From: Phytopythium helicoides
Taxonomy: Eukaryota; Oomycota; Peronosporomycetes; Pythiales; Pythiaceae
DNA: 64,000 nt
Reading direction: 5' to 3'
NCBI GenBank assembly: GCA_024867545.1
Contig: JANFNE010000066.1
Location: forward strand, 62,001-126,000
Both the position numbers and the translations under genes were made by a program. This document shows positions 39,291-52,454 of this stretch, one piece after another; the stretch's first letter is position 1; each line of letters opens with the position of its first letter. The notes beneath the pieces are model-generated. The model worked only from the letters and a program-made list of their open reading frames with translations, had not been told where the DNA came from and did not search any database.

Positions 39291-41026
39291 GACTACTGCT
39301 TCTGCTGTTTGGGGCGACCCTCGGATCATCCAAGTATTTGCCCAAGCTCAATTCCGTGGCGTGGACTGCTCGTTATCGAGACCAAGAGCTGATCGCAAAC
39401 ATAGTGCAGCCTCGTTCACGTGTTCGAGCGCGAGAGCTTCTGAGAGCCCAACATCAACAGCTTGGTCATGTCCAGCCAGTATACCGACAAGAAGGACAAG
39501 GAGCGGCCCGAGGTGCTTGAGTGCTTGAGGGAGTCTCCAACAGCAACATATCCAAGGAAAGCTGGTAGCACTCAACCTGACAAACAACGCCGCAGCGCCA
39601 AGATCCAAGAGGTCTCGGAGTATGTTACGAAGTGCTGCCTCAATCTCAAGGCGAGCAAAAGAAACGATGCAGCGGCCAGGAACTCAAACCAGAGCGACCT
39701 ACCATCGCCCGCAACGACCGAGAGCTTTGCCACGACGATTCAAAAAACAAAACAAAACATACACACAAAAAAACAACAACAACAACAACAAGAAAAAACA
39801 AAAAGCAAAAAAACAAAACAAAACAAAAAGAAGAACAAACAAAAAGCAAACAAAAAAAAAGTAGCTGGAAGACGGTGCACCACCAGTCCAATGCACGATA
39901 CGTACTCGTCAGTCATGGTTCGCCGTGCTTTGCGATACGTGGGAGGCGATGGACTTGCTGTTCCGCTTTTCCGATTCTTGTTGATCTACATACACCCCGT
40001 TATCATCGTCGTTCCACTCGGGAGAAGCTCGTAACCTGATCGGAAGTCGCGACAAGGAGAGCCACCAGTTGATTCCTCGCTCGAAGCGTACTGCACCAAA
40101 CGCAGATTCTCATTCCACGAGAGTTGTTGGGCGGGAACTTGTGCACCGACAGTTGATGTTGTCGATCCTCCAACTGCGCGTGCATATTTGTTTGTGGTTT
40201 CAGCTCCTAGTCTCGGGTCTACTTTTTCTCGGCTGCTTTCTTCAAGTTTACCGCCTGAGATCCAGGTTATCGTAGTCGGTGAGTGGCACTCGGTTCCTGC
40301 CAAGTTGGTCAAGAATCTGAGCTTCCGACTTCCGCGGCAACTCGTGACGCTTTCTACAAGCAGTGGGGCGCCAACTCTTCCCGAACACCACTCTACTCTG
40401 CATGCTTGCTGGAAAGCTTGGTCAGCCACTGACCGTCGCGCTTTGCAGAGGCCCTCATGCTCCGAGTGTGCTGGGCTGGGTGTACTTCTTCTTCTTCTTC
40501 TTTTCTTTTCTTCTTCTCCCACGCGCTCGACTTCATTCTGTTCCTGATTTGCCGGCAGCGGTTTTCGTGGTCATCATCGGTCTGAACTCATTCTTCTTCT
40601 TCTTCCTCTTTCTCTTCCCCCTCTTCTGCTGCTTCTGCTTCTGCTTCTGGTGGTGCTGCTGCGGCTTCCCTGCTAACGCTAACCACATCGCCAGATACTC
40701 TCATCGCGATGCCGATGCCAAGTTCGCACGCCTAGACGCTCTTTGTCACCATATTGACTGATTCCAATGTTCTAATGTCGCCGAGAGTCGGGTTCCAGAC
40801 TATTTCGTGAGGCTCTACTGGGCCACGCCGGTGATGGGGTTCATGATCACCGAGTATCGATCGCGCGCTACCGACTCTCGGCTCTCAACTTTGTGCGTAT
40901 GACGGACAGGATTGCCAACTGATTGACAACTGCAACAAACTTGGCCTCACGACGGGCGAGCAACACATCTCGCCCTGCTTGGCACAAACAAGTCGAAGCA
41001 TCGCCGACAAGAATACCTACAGCAGT

Positions 41027-41342
41027 TGGATGGCGCGAATGAGGCGTCTGGCGATGAACATGGAACTCGCTGAGCATGTTGTTCCCGCGACAGACGATGA
41101 GTGGTGTGCACGCGCTTTTGGCCAATATGATCGTGGACGGCGCGCGCAAGGTGGCGGAAATGGGCCGCTTGATGGTGTGCACAATCCACCAATCGTTGCT
41201 GGATGTGTTCGTGTGTTCTTCGTGTTTGTCAGCATGCTGCCGGTGCTGCTTCTACCAGGTGCTCCTCCTCCTCCTGCAGAAGCGCAGTAATGAGACGGTG
41301 CTCTTCGGCGACGTGAGTCCGCAAGCTCTGCACTTGGTGGGT
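41027..41342 (+). pseudogene. PDR-type ABC ATPase remnant, unit 2
   Basis: Same remnant and same frame changes as unit 1, with one extra base before the GCTCCTCCTCC tract (TACCAGGTGCTCC), which breaks the third segment away from the first. Confidence 0.8.
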
Positions 41343-43217
41343 TGACTACTGCTTCTGCTGTTTGGGGCGACCCTCGGATCATCCAAGTATTTGCCCAAGC
41401 TCAATTCCGTGGCGTGGACTGCTCGTTATCGAGACCAAGAGCTGATCGCAAACATAGTGCAGCCTCGTTCACGTGTTCGAGAGTGAGAGTTTCTGAGAAC
41501 CCAGCATCAACTGCTTGGACATGTCCAGTATGCCGACGAGAAGGACAAGGAGCGGCCCGAAGTGCTTGAGGGGATCTCCAACAGCAACATATCCAAGGAA
41601 AGCTCGTAGCACTCAACCTGACAATCAACGCCGCAGCACCAAGATCCAAGAGGTCTCCGAGTATGTTACGAAGCCCTGTCTCACCTCAAGACGTACAAAA
41701 AAAAAAAAAAAAACGATGCAGCGGCCAGGAACTCGAACCAGAGCAATCTACCATCGCTCGCTACGACTGGGACCTTTGCCACGACAATTCAAAAAACAAA
41801 CAAAAACAAAAACAAAAACAAACAAAAGCAGCGATCGGAAGACGGTTCACCACCAGTCCGATGCACGCCACGTACTCGTTAGTCACGGTTCACTGAGCCA
41901 GCGATACGTGAGAGGCGATGGACTTGCTGTTCCGCTTTTCCGATTTCTGGTCGAACGATATGTCATCGATGCAAAAAAAAAAGAGGAAAAACAAAAACAA
42001 ACAAAAACAAAAACAAACAAAAGCAGCGATCGGAAGACGGTTCACCACCAGTCCGATGCACGCCACGTACTCGTTAGTCACGGTTCGCTGAGCCAGCGAT
42101 ACGTGAGAGGCGATGGACTTGCTGTTCCGCTTTTCCGGTTCTAGTTGATCTACATACACCCCGTTGTCCTCGTCATCGTTCCACTCGGGAGAAGCTCGTA
42201 ACCTGATCGGCAGTTGCGATAAGGAGAGCCACCTGTCGATTCCTCGCTCGAAGCGTACTGCACCAAACGCAGATTCTCATTCCACCAGAGTTGTTGGGCG
42301 GGAACTCGTGCACCGACAGATGATGTTGTCGATCCTCCAACTGCGCGTACATATTTGTCTGTGGTCTCAGCTCCTAGTCTCGGGTTTACTTTGCTCGGCT
42401 ACTTTCTTCAAGTTTACCGCTTGAGATCCAGGTTTTCGTAGTCGGTGGCACTCGGTTCCTGCCAAGTTGGTCAAGAATCTGAGCTTCCGACTTCCGCGGC
42501 AACTCGTGACGCTTTCTACAAGCAGTGGGGCGCCAACTCTTCCCGAACACCACTCTACTCTGCATGCTTGCTGGAAAACTCGGTCAGCCACTGACCGTCG
42601 CGATTTGCAGAGGTCCTCATGCTCCGAGTGTACTGGACTGGATATGCTTCTGTTCTTTTCTCTCTCTCTTTTTTTTTTTTTTATCTTCTCCCACGCGCTC
42701 GACTTCATTCTGTTCCTGATTTGCCGGCAGTGGTTTTCGTGGTCATCGTCGGTCTGAACTCATTCTTCATCCTCTCCTTCCTCTCTCTCCTATGCTGTTT
42801 CGCTGTTTGTTTCTGCTTCTGTTTCTGCTTCTGGTGGTGCTGGTGCTGCTGTTGCTTGCCTGCTAACGCTAACCACATCGCTAGATACTCTCATTGTGAT
42901 GCCGATGCCAAGTTCGCATGTCGAGACGCTCTTTGTCACCATCTTGACTGATTCCAATACTCCAATGTCACCGAGAGTCAGCTTCCAGACTATTTCGTGA
43001 GGCTCTACTGGGCCACGCCGGTGATGGGGTTCATGATCACCGAGTATCGATCGCGCGCTACCGACTCTCGGCTCTCAACTTTGTGCGTATGACGGACAGG
43101 ATTGCCAACTGATTGACAACTGCAACAAACTTGGCCTCACGACGGGCGAGCAACACATCTAGGCCTGCTTGGCACAAACAAGTCGGAGCATCGCCGACAA
43201 GAGTACCCACGGCAGTT

Positions 43218-43532
43218 GGATGGCGTGGATGAGGCGTCTGGCGATGGACATGGAACTCGCTGAGCATGTTGTTCCTGCGACAGGCGATGAGTGGTGTGCA
43301 CGCGCTTTTGGCCAATATGATCGTGGACGGCGCGCGCAAGGTGGCGGAAATGGGCCGCTCGATGGTGTGCACAATCCACCAGTCGTTGTCGGATGTGTTC
43401 GTGTGTTCGTCGTGTTTGTCAGTATGCTGTCAGTGCTGCTTCTACTGGTGCTACTACTACTTCTGCAGAAGCGCAGTAATGAGACGGTGTTCTTCGGTGC
43501 CGTGAGTCCCCAAGCTCTGCACTTGGTGGGTG
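43218..43532 (+). pseudogene. PDR-type ABC ATPase remnant, unit 3
   Basis: The most diverged copy: GRSMVCTIHQSLSDV and NETVFFGAVSPQ, closer to the family consensus at VFFG than the other copies. An open continuation (LFVLFGATFGAFKYLPKLN) lacks the stop present in other units. Confidence 0.8.
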
Positions 43533-45400
43533 GACTACTGTTTGTGCTGTTTGGGGCGACCTTCGGAGCATTCAAGTATTTGCCCAAGCTCAATTCCGTG
43601 ACGTGAACCGCTCGTTGTCGAGACCAAGAGCTGACCGCAAACATGGTGCAGCCTTGTTCACGTGTTCGAGAGCGAGAGTTTCTGAGAACCCAGCATCAAC
43701 TGCTTGGACATGTCCAGTATGCCGACGAGAAGGACAAGGAGCGGCCCGAAGTGCTTGAGGGGATCTCCAACAGCAACATATCCAAGGAAAGCTCGTAGCA
43801 CTCAACCTGACAATCAACGCCGCAGCACCAAGATCCAAGAGGTCTCCGAGTATGTTACGAAGCCCTGTCTCACCTCAAGACGTACAAAAAAAAAAAAAAA
43901 ACGATGCAGCGGCCAGGAACTCGAACCAGAGCAATCTACCATCGCTCGCTACGACTGGGACCTTTGCCACGACAATTCAAAAAACAAACAAAAACAAAAA
44001 CAAAAACAAACAAAAGCAGCGATCGGAAGACGGTTCACCACCAGTCCGATGCACGCCACGTACTCGTTAGTCACGGTTCACTGAGCCAGCGATACGTGAG
44101 AGGCGATGGACTTGCTGTTCCGCTTTTCCGATTTCTGGTCGAACGATATGTCATCGATGCAAAAAAAAAAGAGGAAAAACAAAAACAAACAAAAACAAAA
44201 ACAAACAAAAGCAGCGATCGGAAGACGGTTCACCACCAGTCCGATGCACGCCACGTACTCGTTAGTCACGGTTCGCTGAGCCAGCGATACGTGAGAGGCG
44301 ATGGACTTGCTGTTCCGCTTTTCCGGTTCTAGTTGATCTACATACACCCCGTTGTCCTCGTCATCGTTCCACTCGGGAGAAGCTCGTAACCTGATCGGCA
44401 GTTGCGATAAGGAGAGCCACCAGTCGATTCCTCGCTCGAAGCGTACTGCACCAAACGCAGATTCTCATTCCACCAGAGTTGTTGGGCGGGAACTTGTGCA
44501 CCGACAGTTGATGTTGTCGATCCTCCAACTGCGCGTGCATATTTGTTTGTGGTTTCAGCTCCTAGTCTCGGGTCTACTTTTTCTCGGCTGCTTTCTTCAA
44601 GTTTACCGCCTGAGATCCAGGTTATCGTAGTCGGTGAGTGACACTCGGTTCCTTCCAAGTTGGTGTGAAGAATCTGAACTTCCGACTTTCGCGGCAACTC
44701 GTGACGCTTTCTACAAGCAGTGGGACGCCAACTCTTCCCGAACACCACTCTACTCTGCATACTTGCTGGAAAACTCGGTCAGCCACTGACCGTCGCGATT
44801 TGCAGAGGTCCTCATGCTCCGAGTGTACTGGACTGGATATGCTTCTGTTCTTTTCTCTCTCTCTTTTTTTTTTTTTTATCTTCTCCCACGCGCTCGACTT
44901 CATTCTGTTCCTGATTTGCCGGCAGTGGTTTTCGTGGTCATCGTCGGTCTGAACTCATTCTTCATCCTCTTCTTCCTCTCTCTCCTCTTCCCCCTCTTCT
45001 GCTGCTTCTGCTTCTGCTTCTGGTGGTGCTGCTGCGGCTTCCCTGCTAACGCTAACCACATCGCCAGATACTCTCATCGCGATGCCGATGCCAAGTTCGC
45101 ACGCCTAGACGCTCTTTGTCACCATATTGACTGATTCCAATGTTCTAATGTCGCCGAGAGTCGGGTTCCAGACTATTTCGTGAGGCTCTACTGGGCCACG
45201 CCGGTGATGGGGTTCATGATCACCGAGTATCGATCGCGCGCTACCGACTCTCGGCTCTCAACTTTGTGCGTATGACGGACAGGATTGCCAACTGATTGAC
45301 AACTGCAACAAACTTGGCCTCACGACGGGCGAGCAACACATCTAGGCCTGCTTGGCACAAACAAGTCGGAGCATCGCCGACAAGAGTACCCACGGCAGTT

Positions 45401-45716
45401 GGATGGCGTGGATGAGGCGTCTGGCGATGGACATGGAACTCGCTGAGCATGTTGTTCCTGCGACAGGCGATGAGTGGTGTGCACGCGCTTTTGGCCAATA
45501 TGATCGTGGACGGCGCGCGCAAGGTGGCGGAAATGGGCCGCTCGATGGTGTGCACAATCCACCAATCGTTGCTGGATGTGTTCGTGTGTTCTTCGTGTTT
45601 GTCAGCATGCTGCCGGTGCTGCTTCTACCAGTGCTCCTCCTCCTCCTGCAGAAGCGCAGTAATGAGACGGTGCTCTTCGGCGACGTGAGTCCGCAAGCTC
45701 TGCACTTGGTGGGTTG
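45401..45716 (+). pseudogene. PDR-type ABC ATPase remnant, unit 4
   Basis: A hybrid: the 5' part matches unit 3 (TGGATGAGGCGTCTGGCGATGGAC), while the 3' part from about 45560 matches units 1, 5 and 6 (CAATCGTTGCTGGATG). Confidence 0.8.
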
Positions 45717-47626
45717 ACTACTGCTTCTGCTGTTTGGGGCGACCCTCGGATCATCCAAGTATTTGCCCAAGCTCAATTCCGTGGCGTGGACTGCTCGTTA
45801 TCGAGACCAAGAGCTGATCGCAAACATAGTGCAGCCTCGTTCACGTGTTCGAGCGCGAGAGCTTCTGAGAGCCCAACATCAACTAGCTTGGTCATGTCCA
45901 GCCAGTATACCGACAAGAAGGACAAGGAGCGGCCCGAGGTGCTTGAGTGCTTGAGGGAGTCTCCAACAGCAACATATCCAAGGAAAGCTGGTAGCACTCA
46001 ACCTGACAAACAACGCCGCAGCGCCAAGATCCAAGAGGTCTCGGAGTATGTTACGAAGTGCTGCCTCAATCTCAAGGCGAGCAAAAGAAACGATGCAGCG
46101 GCCAGGAACTCAAACCAGAGCGACCTACCATCGCCCGCAACGACCGAGAGCTTCGCCACGACGATTCAAAAAAACAAAACAAAACACACACACACAAAAA
46201 CAACAACAACAACAACAAGAAAAAACAAAAAGCAAAAAAAAAACAAAACAAAACAAAAAGAAGAACAAACAAAAAGCAAACAAAAAAAAAAAAAAGTAGC
46301 TGGAAGACGGTGCACCACCAGTCCAATGCACGATACGTACTCGTCAGTCATGGTTCGCCGTGCTTTGCGATACGTGGGAGGCGATGGACTTGCTGTTTCG
46401 CTTTTCCGGTCGCTGGTCGAACGATATGTCATCGATCCAAAAAGTAGCTGGAAGACGGTGCACCACCAGTCCGATGCACGATACGTACTCGTCAGTCATG
46501 GTTCGCCGTGCTTTGCGATACGTGGGAGGCGATGGACTTGCTGTTCCGCTTTTCCGATTCTTGTTGATCTACATACACCCCGTTATCATCGTCGTTCCAC
46601 TCGGGAGAAGCTCGTAACCTGATCGGAAGTCGCGACAAGGAGAGCCACCAGTTGATTCCTCGCTCGAAGCGTACTGCACCAAACGCAGATTCTCATTCCA
46701 CGAGAGTTGTTGGGCGGGAACTTGTGCACCGACAGTTGATGTTGTCGATCCTCCAACTGCGCGTGCATATTTGTTTGTGGTTTCAGCTCCTAGTCTCGGG
46801 TCTACTTTTTCTCGGCTGCTTTCTTCAAGTTTACCGCCTGAGATCCAGGTTATCGTAGTCGGTGAGTGACACTCGGTTCCTTCCAAGTTGGTGTGAAGAA
46901 TCTGAACTTCCGACTTTCGCGGCAACTCGTGACGCTTTCTACAAGCAGTGGGACGCCAACTCTTCCCGAACACCACTCTACTCTGCATACTTGCTGGAAA
47001 ACTCGGTCAGCCACTGACCGTCGCGATTTGCAGAGGTCCTCATGCTCCGAGTGTACTGGACTGGATATGCTTCTGTTCTTTTCTCTCTCTCTTTTTTTTT
47101 TTATCTTCTCCCACGCGCTCGACTTCATTCTGTTCCTGATTTGCCGGCAGTGGTTTTCGTGGTCATCGTCGGTCTGAACTCATTCTTCATCCTCTTCTTC
47201 CTCTCTCTCCTATGCTGTTTCGCTGTTTGTTTCTGCTTCTGTTTCTGCTTCTGGTGGTGCTGGTGCTGCTGTTGCTTGCCTGCTAACGCTAACCACATCG
47301 CTAGATACTCTCATTGTGATGCCGATGCCAAGTTCGCATGTCGAGACGCTCTTTGTCACCATCTTGACTGATTCCAATACTCCAATGTCACCGAGAGTCA
47401 GCTTCCGGGGTATTTCGTGAGGCTCTACTGGGCCACGCCGGTGATGGGGTTCATGATCATCGAGTATTGATCGTACGCTCCCGACTCTTGGCTCTTAACT
47501 TTGTGCGTGTGGACGGACAGAATTGACAACTGCAGCAAACTTGACCTCACGACGGACAAGCATCCCATCTCGCCCTGCTTGGCACAAACAAGTCGAAGCA
47601 TCGCCGACAAGAATACCTACAGCAGT

Positions 47627-47942
47627 TGGATGGCGCGAATGAGGCGTCTGGCGATGAACATGGAACTCGCTGAGCATGTTGTTCCCGCGACAGACGATGA
47701 GTGGTGTGCACGCGCTTTTGGCCAATATGATCGTGGACGGCGCGCGCAAGGTGGCGGAAATGGGCCGCTTGATGGTGTGCACAATCCACCAATCGTTGCT
47801 GGATGTGTTCGTGTGTTCTTCGTGTTTGTCAGCATGCTGCCGGTGCTGCTTCTACCAGTGCTCCTCCTCCTCCTGCAGAAGCGCAGTAATGAGACGGTGC
47901 TCTTCGGCGACGTGAGTCCGCAAGCTCTGCACTTGGTGGGTT
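47627..47942 (+). pseudogene. PDR-type ABC ATPase remnant, unit 5
   Basis: Nearly identical to unit 6 and very close to unit 1; shares the PRQTM replacement of Walker B and the common frame changes. Confidence 0.8.
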
Positions 47943-49849
47943 GACTACTGCTTCTGCTGTTTGGGGCGACCCTCGGATCATCCAAGTATTTGCCCAAGCT
48001 CAATTCCGTGGCGTGGACTGCTCGTTATCGAGACCAAGAGCTGATCGCAAACATAGTGCAGCCTCGTTCACGTGTTCGAGCGCGAGAGCTTCGGAGAGCC
48101 CAACATCAACAGCTTGGTCATGTCCAGCCAGTATACCGACAAGAAGGACAAGGAGCGGCCCGAGGTGCTTGAGTGCTTGAGGGAGTCTCCAACAGCAACA
48201 TATCCAAGGAAAGCTGGTAGCACTCAACCTGACAAACAACGCCGCAGCGCCAAGATCCAAGAGGTCTCGGAGTATGTTACGAAGTGCTGCCTCAATCTCA
48301 AGGCGAGCAAAAGAAACGATGCAGCGGCCAGGAACTCAAACCAGAGCGACCTACCATCGCCCGCAACGACCGAGAGCTTTGCCACGACGATTCAAAAAAC
48401 AAAACAAAACATACACACAAAAAAAAAACAACAACAACAAGAAAAAACAAAAAGCAAAAAAAAACAAAACAAAACAAAAAGAAGAACAAACAAAAAGCAA
48501 ACAAAAAAAAAAAAAGTAGCTGGAAGACGGTGCACCACCAGTCCGATGCACGATACGTACTCGTCAGTCATGGTTCGCCGTGCTTTGCGATACGTGGGAG
48601 GCGATGGACTTGCTGTTCCGCTTTTCCGGTCGCTGGTCGAACGATATGTCATCGATCCAATAAGTAGCTGGAAGACGGTGCACCACCAGTCCGATGCACG
48701 ATACGTACTCGTCAGTCATGGTTCGCCGTGCTTTGCGATACGTGGGAGGCGATGGACTTGCTGTTCCGCTTTTCCGATTCTTGTTGATCTACATACACCC
48801 CGTTATCATCGTCGTTCCACTCGGGAGAAGCTCGTAACCTGATCGGAAGTCGCGACAAGGAGAGCCACCAGTTGATTCCTCGCTCGAAGCGTACTGCACC
48901 AAACGCAGATTCTCATTCCACGAGAGTTGTTGGGCGGGAACTTGTGCACCGACAGTTGATGTTGTCGATCCTCCAACTGCGCGTGCATATTTGTTTGTGG
49001 TTTCAGCTCCTAGTCTCGGGTCTACTTTTTCTCGGCTGCTTTCTTCAAGTTTACCGCCTGAGATCCAGGTTATCGTAGTCGGTGAGTGACACTCGGTTCC
49101 TTCCAAGTTGGTGTGAAGAATCTGAACTTCCGACTTTCGCGGCAACTCGTGACGCTTTCTACAAGCAGTGGGACGCCAACTCTTCCCGAACACCACTCTA
49201 CTCTGCATACTTGCTGGAAAACTCGGTCAGCCACTGACCGTCGCGATTTGCAGAGGTCCTCATGCTCCGAGTGTACTGGACTGGATATGCTTCTGTTCTT
49301 TTCTCTCTCTCTTTTTTTTTTTTTTATCTTCTCCCACGCGCTCGACTTCATTCTGTTCCTGATTTGCCGGCAGTGGTTTTCGTGGTCATCGTCGGTCTGA
49401 ACTCATTCTTCATCCTCTTCTTCCTCTCTCTCCTATGCTGTTTCGCTGTTTGTTTCTGCTTCTGTTTCTGCTTCTGGTGGTGCTGGTGCTGCTGTTGCTT
49501 GCCTGCTAACGCTAACCACATCGCTAGATACTCTCATTGTGATGCCGATGCCAAGTTCGCATGTCGAGACGCTCTTTGTCACCATCTTGACTGATTCCAA
49601 TACTCCAATGTCACCGAGAGTCAGCTTCCGGGGTATTTCGTGAGGCTCTACTGGGCCACGCCGGTGATGGGGTTCATGATCATCGAGTATTGATCGTACG
49701 CTCCCGACTCTTGGCTCTTAACTTTGTGCGTGTGGACGGACAGAATTGACAACTGCAGCAAACTTGACCTCACGACGGACAAGCATCCCATCTCGCCCTG
49801 CTTGGCACAAACAAGTCGAAGCATCGCCGACAAGAATACCTACAGCAGT

Positions 49850-50165
49850 TGGATGGCGCGAATGAGGCGTCTGGCGATGAACATGGAACTCGCTGAGCAT
49901 GTTGTTCCCGCGACAGACGATGAGTGGTGTGCACGCGCTTTTGGCCAATATGATCGTGGACGGCGCGCGCAAGGTGGCGGAAATGGGCCGCTTGATGGTG
50001 TGCACAATCCACCAATCGTTGCTGGATGTGTTCGTGTGTTCTTCGTGTTTGTCAGCATGCTGCCGGTGCTGCTTCTACCAGTGCTCCTCCTCCTCCTGCA
50101 GAAGCGCAGTAATGAGACGGTGCTCTTCGGCGACGTGAGTCCGCAAGCTCTGCACTTGGTGGGTT
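49850..50165 (+). pseudogene. PDR-type ABC ATPase remnant, unit 6
   Basis: Last copy of the ABC remnant; the partial unit 7 ends before this segment would recur. Confidence 0.8.
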
Positions 50166-50639
50166 GACTACTGCTTCTGCTGTTTGGGGCGACCCTCGGA
50201 TCATCCAAGTATTTGCCCAAGCTCAATTCCGTGGCGTGGACTGCTCGTTATCGAGACCAAGAGCTGATCGCAAACATAGTGCAGCCTCGTTCACGTGTTC
50301 GAGCGCGAGAGCTTCTGAGAGCCCAACATCAACAGCTTGGTCATGTCCAGCCAGTATACCGACAAGAAGGACAAGGAGCGGCCCGAGGTGCTTGAGTGCT
50401 TGAGGGAGTCTCCAACAGCAACATATCCAAGGAAAGCTGGTAGCACTCAACCTGACAAACAACGCCGCAGCGCCAAGATCCAAGAGGTCTCGGAGTATGT
50501 TACGAAGTGCTGCCTCAATCTCAAGGCGAGCAAAAGAAACGATGCAGCGGCCAGGAACTCAAACCAGAGCGACCTACCATCGCTCGCTACGACTGGGACC
50601 TTTGCCACGACAATTCAAAAAAACAAACAAAAACAAAAA

Positions 50640-51170
50640 CAAAAACAAACAAAAGCAGCGATCGGAAGACGGTTCACCACCAGTCCGATGCACGCCACGT
50701 ACTCGTTAGTCACGGTTCACTGAGCCAGCGATACGTGAGAGGCGATGGACTTGCTGTTCCGCTTTTCCGATTTCTGGTCGAACGATATGTCATCGATGCA
50801 AAAAAAAAAGAGGAAAAACAAAAACAAACAAAAACAAAAACAAACAAAAGCAGCGATCGGAAGACGGTTCACCACCAGTCCGATGCACGCCACGTACTCG
50901 TTAGTCACGGTTCACTGAGCCAGCGATACGTGAGAGGCGATGGACTTGCTGTTCCGCTTTTCCGATTTCTGGTCGAACGATATGTCATCGATGCAAAAAA
51001 AAAGAGGAAAAACAAAAACAAACAAAAACAAAAACAAAAACAAACAAAAGCAGCGATCGGAAGACGGTTCACCACCAGTCCGATGCACGCCACGTACTCG
51101 TTAGTCACGGTTCACTGAGCCAGCGATACGTGAGAGGCGATGGACTTGCTGTTCCGCTTTTCCGGTTCTA
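50640..51170. repeat. triplicated ~195-200-bp sub-repeat inside the last unit
   Basis: CAGCGATCGGAAG begins copies at 50656, 50851 and 51051, each followed by the same ~130 bases and an AAAAC microsatellite. Units 1 and 2 have one copy of this sub-repeat and units 3-6 have two. Confidence 0.9.
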
Positions 51171-51243
51171 GTTGATCTACATACACCCCGTTGTCCTCGT
51201 CATCGTTCCACTCGGGAGAAGCTTGTAACCTGATCGGCAATCG

Positions 51244-52454
51244 TGACGTCGATTGTGACTGAAATATTTGTGGTTGACTTGGTCGAGCATATAGACTTGA
51301 CCGATCTGCAAACGGTGGTGTTTGCGGCCACTCGCACAACTAGCTCCGTGCTGCAGACTTTGTTCCTGGTTATGCTGTCTGGCTTCAGTGTGCAAGGGTA
51401 TCGTCGGGGGGGCTCTTTGGTGCTTGGCCAAAATCCTGCTCTGAAGTCGCTTATCGCGCTTTAGTAATTTGTCTCGTAGTCTATGTAGTGGGGGTCCTGT
51501 ACGTTTTCGCCAACGATTTTGCGTTCGCATCCACTGATCTAGTTGACTAGTCCGAGACGATACGCACGGAAAGCATCACCAAAGATGGAAGCTGCACTAT
51601 TATATCTCGGTTAACGTGCGAAGTGATGTCTATCTCGATACGGTGCAAGCACAAGCACCTAAAAGTCTGTGTACTGATGTCATAGATATCACCACGCTGT
51701 ATGGATAGCCGCCAGCATTTTCTATCAGAACTTTTTTTGATTTGGAAAAAGGCCTCGATGGTGAGTGACAGTGGCCGAGTCCTAATGGCGGAGCAACTTC
51801 GAGTGCGCTATATGCTGGCCATTTTGTGGTGGATACTGCCCAAGCCGTGGAAGCTAGGTAACACCAAGACGGGAGCCAATAGTGATATTGATGTTTTGAA
51901 GTCGTGGGCAAAAGTGATGTCTGCGGCTGATCTGAAGAAGGCAGTCTCTTGTGGTACGCATTTGCACACATGGCGGTAGATATCTTCGACTAAGTCCCAG
52001 CTTTGCAGGATGCATCGACCCTGTTATCTTACCCGCTCACAGCCCTGTGTCCATCGTATATATACTACCTTGTTGGTGGATTCCAGGCTCCACGATTTTC
52101 CGTGTCCATTGGCCCACTTCCACCATGTTAGAGGTATCTGTCGAAATGTGCCGCACCAGGACAATGGTTGATTCCTATTATGTCGGTTCTGACAAGAGAA
52201 TTGCTCGCCACATTCCTCCGAAATCGCTGATGGAAGTCGTGGTCGCAGTCGCACACGGTTTACAACTAGTGGTGTTCGGACAGTGCTCATGCCGGAGCTG
52301 TTCAAGTTGAAGTCGCTCGATGGATCCAAATCATCCCCGCGTAAGTTTATGCTTGTCAACGTTTGTATGAAAAATGTCCCTCATCATAACCTAAGCGGCC
52401 CTCAACAGTGGTCCTGGTGCTTCCTTCCGCCCTCGCCACTAGCGGATCGCCCTC
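51244..52454. other. right flank of the array, no recognised gene
   Basis: Two short open stretches, 51243-51464 (VVDLVEHIDLTDLQTVVFAA then Ser/Leu-rich) and 51701-51979 (RVRYMLAILWWILPKPWKL), look protein-like and membrane-prone. They are short, unlinked in frame and unrecognised, so they may be remnants of one gene. Confidence 0.3.

Larger units (their letters stand above)
37298..51243. repeat. 14-kb tandem array of ~2.05-2.23-kb units (six complete, one partial)
   Basis: The string GACCAAGAGCTG starts units at 37301, 39380, 41433, 43622, 45805, 48032 and 50255, so periods are 2079, 2053, 2189, 2183, 2227 and 2223; the seventh unit stops after about 990 bases. Each full unit holds, in order: a Gln/Lys-rich short ORF (MSSQYTDKKDKERPEVLE or a variant), an A-rich AAC/AAAAC microsatellite, one or two copies of a ~200-bp sub-repeat (gaagacggt...tcatcgat), a segment near CACACCCCGTT, a T/CT-rich tract, a C/T microsatellite and a broken ABC-ATPase piece. 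No ORF in the unit looks like an intact gene. Units are highly similar but fall into sequence subtypes that are shuffled between positions. Confidence 0.95.

Noticed and set aside
37298..51243. Ribosomal DNA or a CRISPR-like array as the explanation of the tandem repeats
   Set aside because: No rRNA sequence is present, units are about 2 kb without spacer structure, and each complete unit contains a recognisable ABC-transporter remnant.
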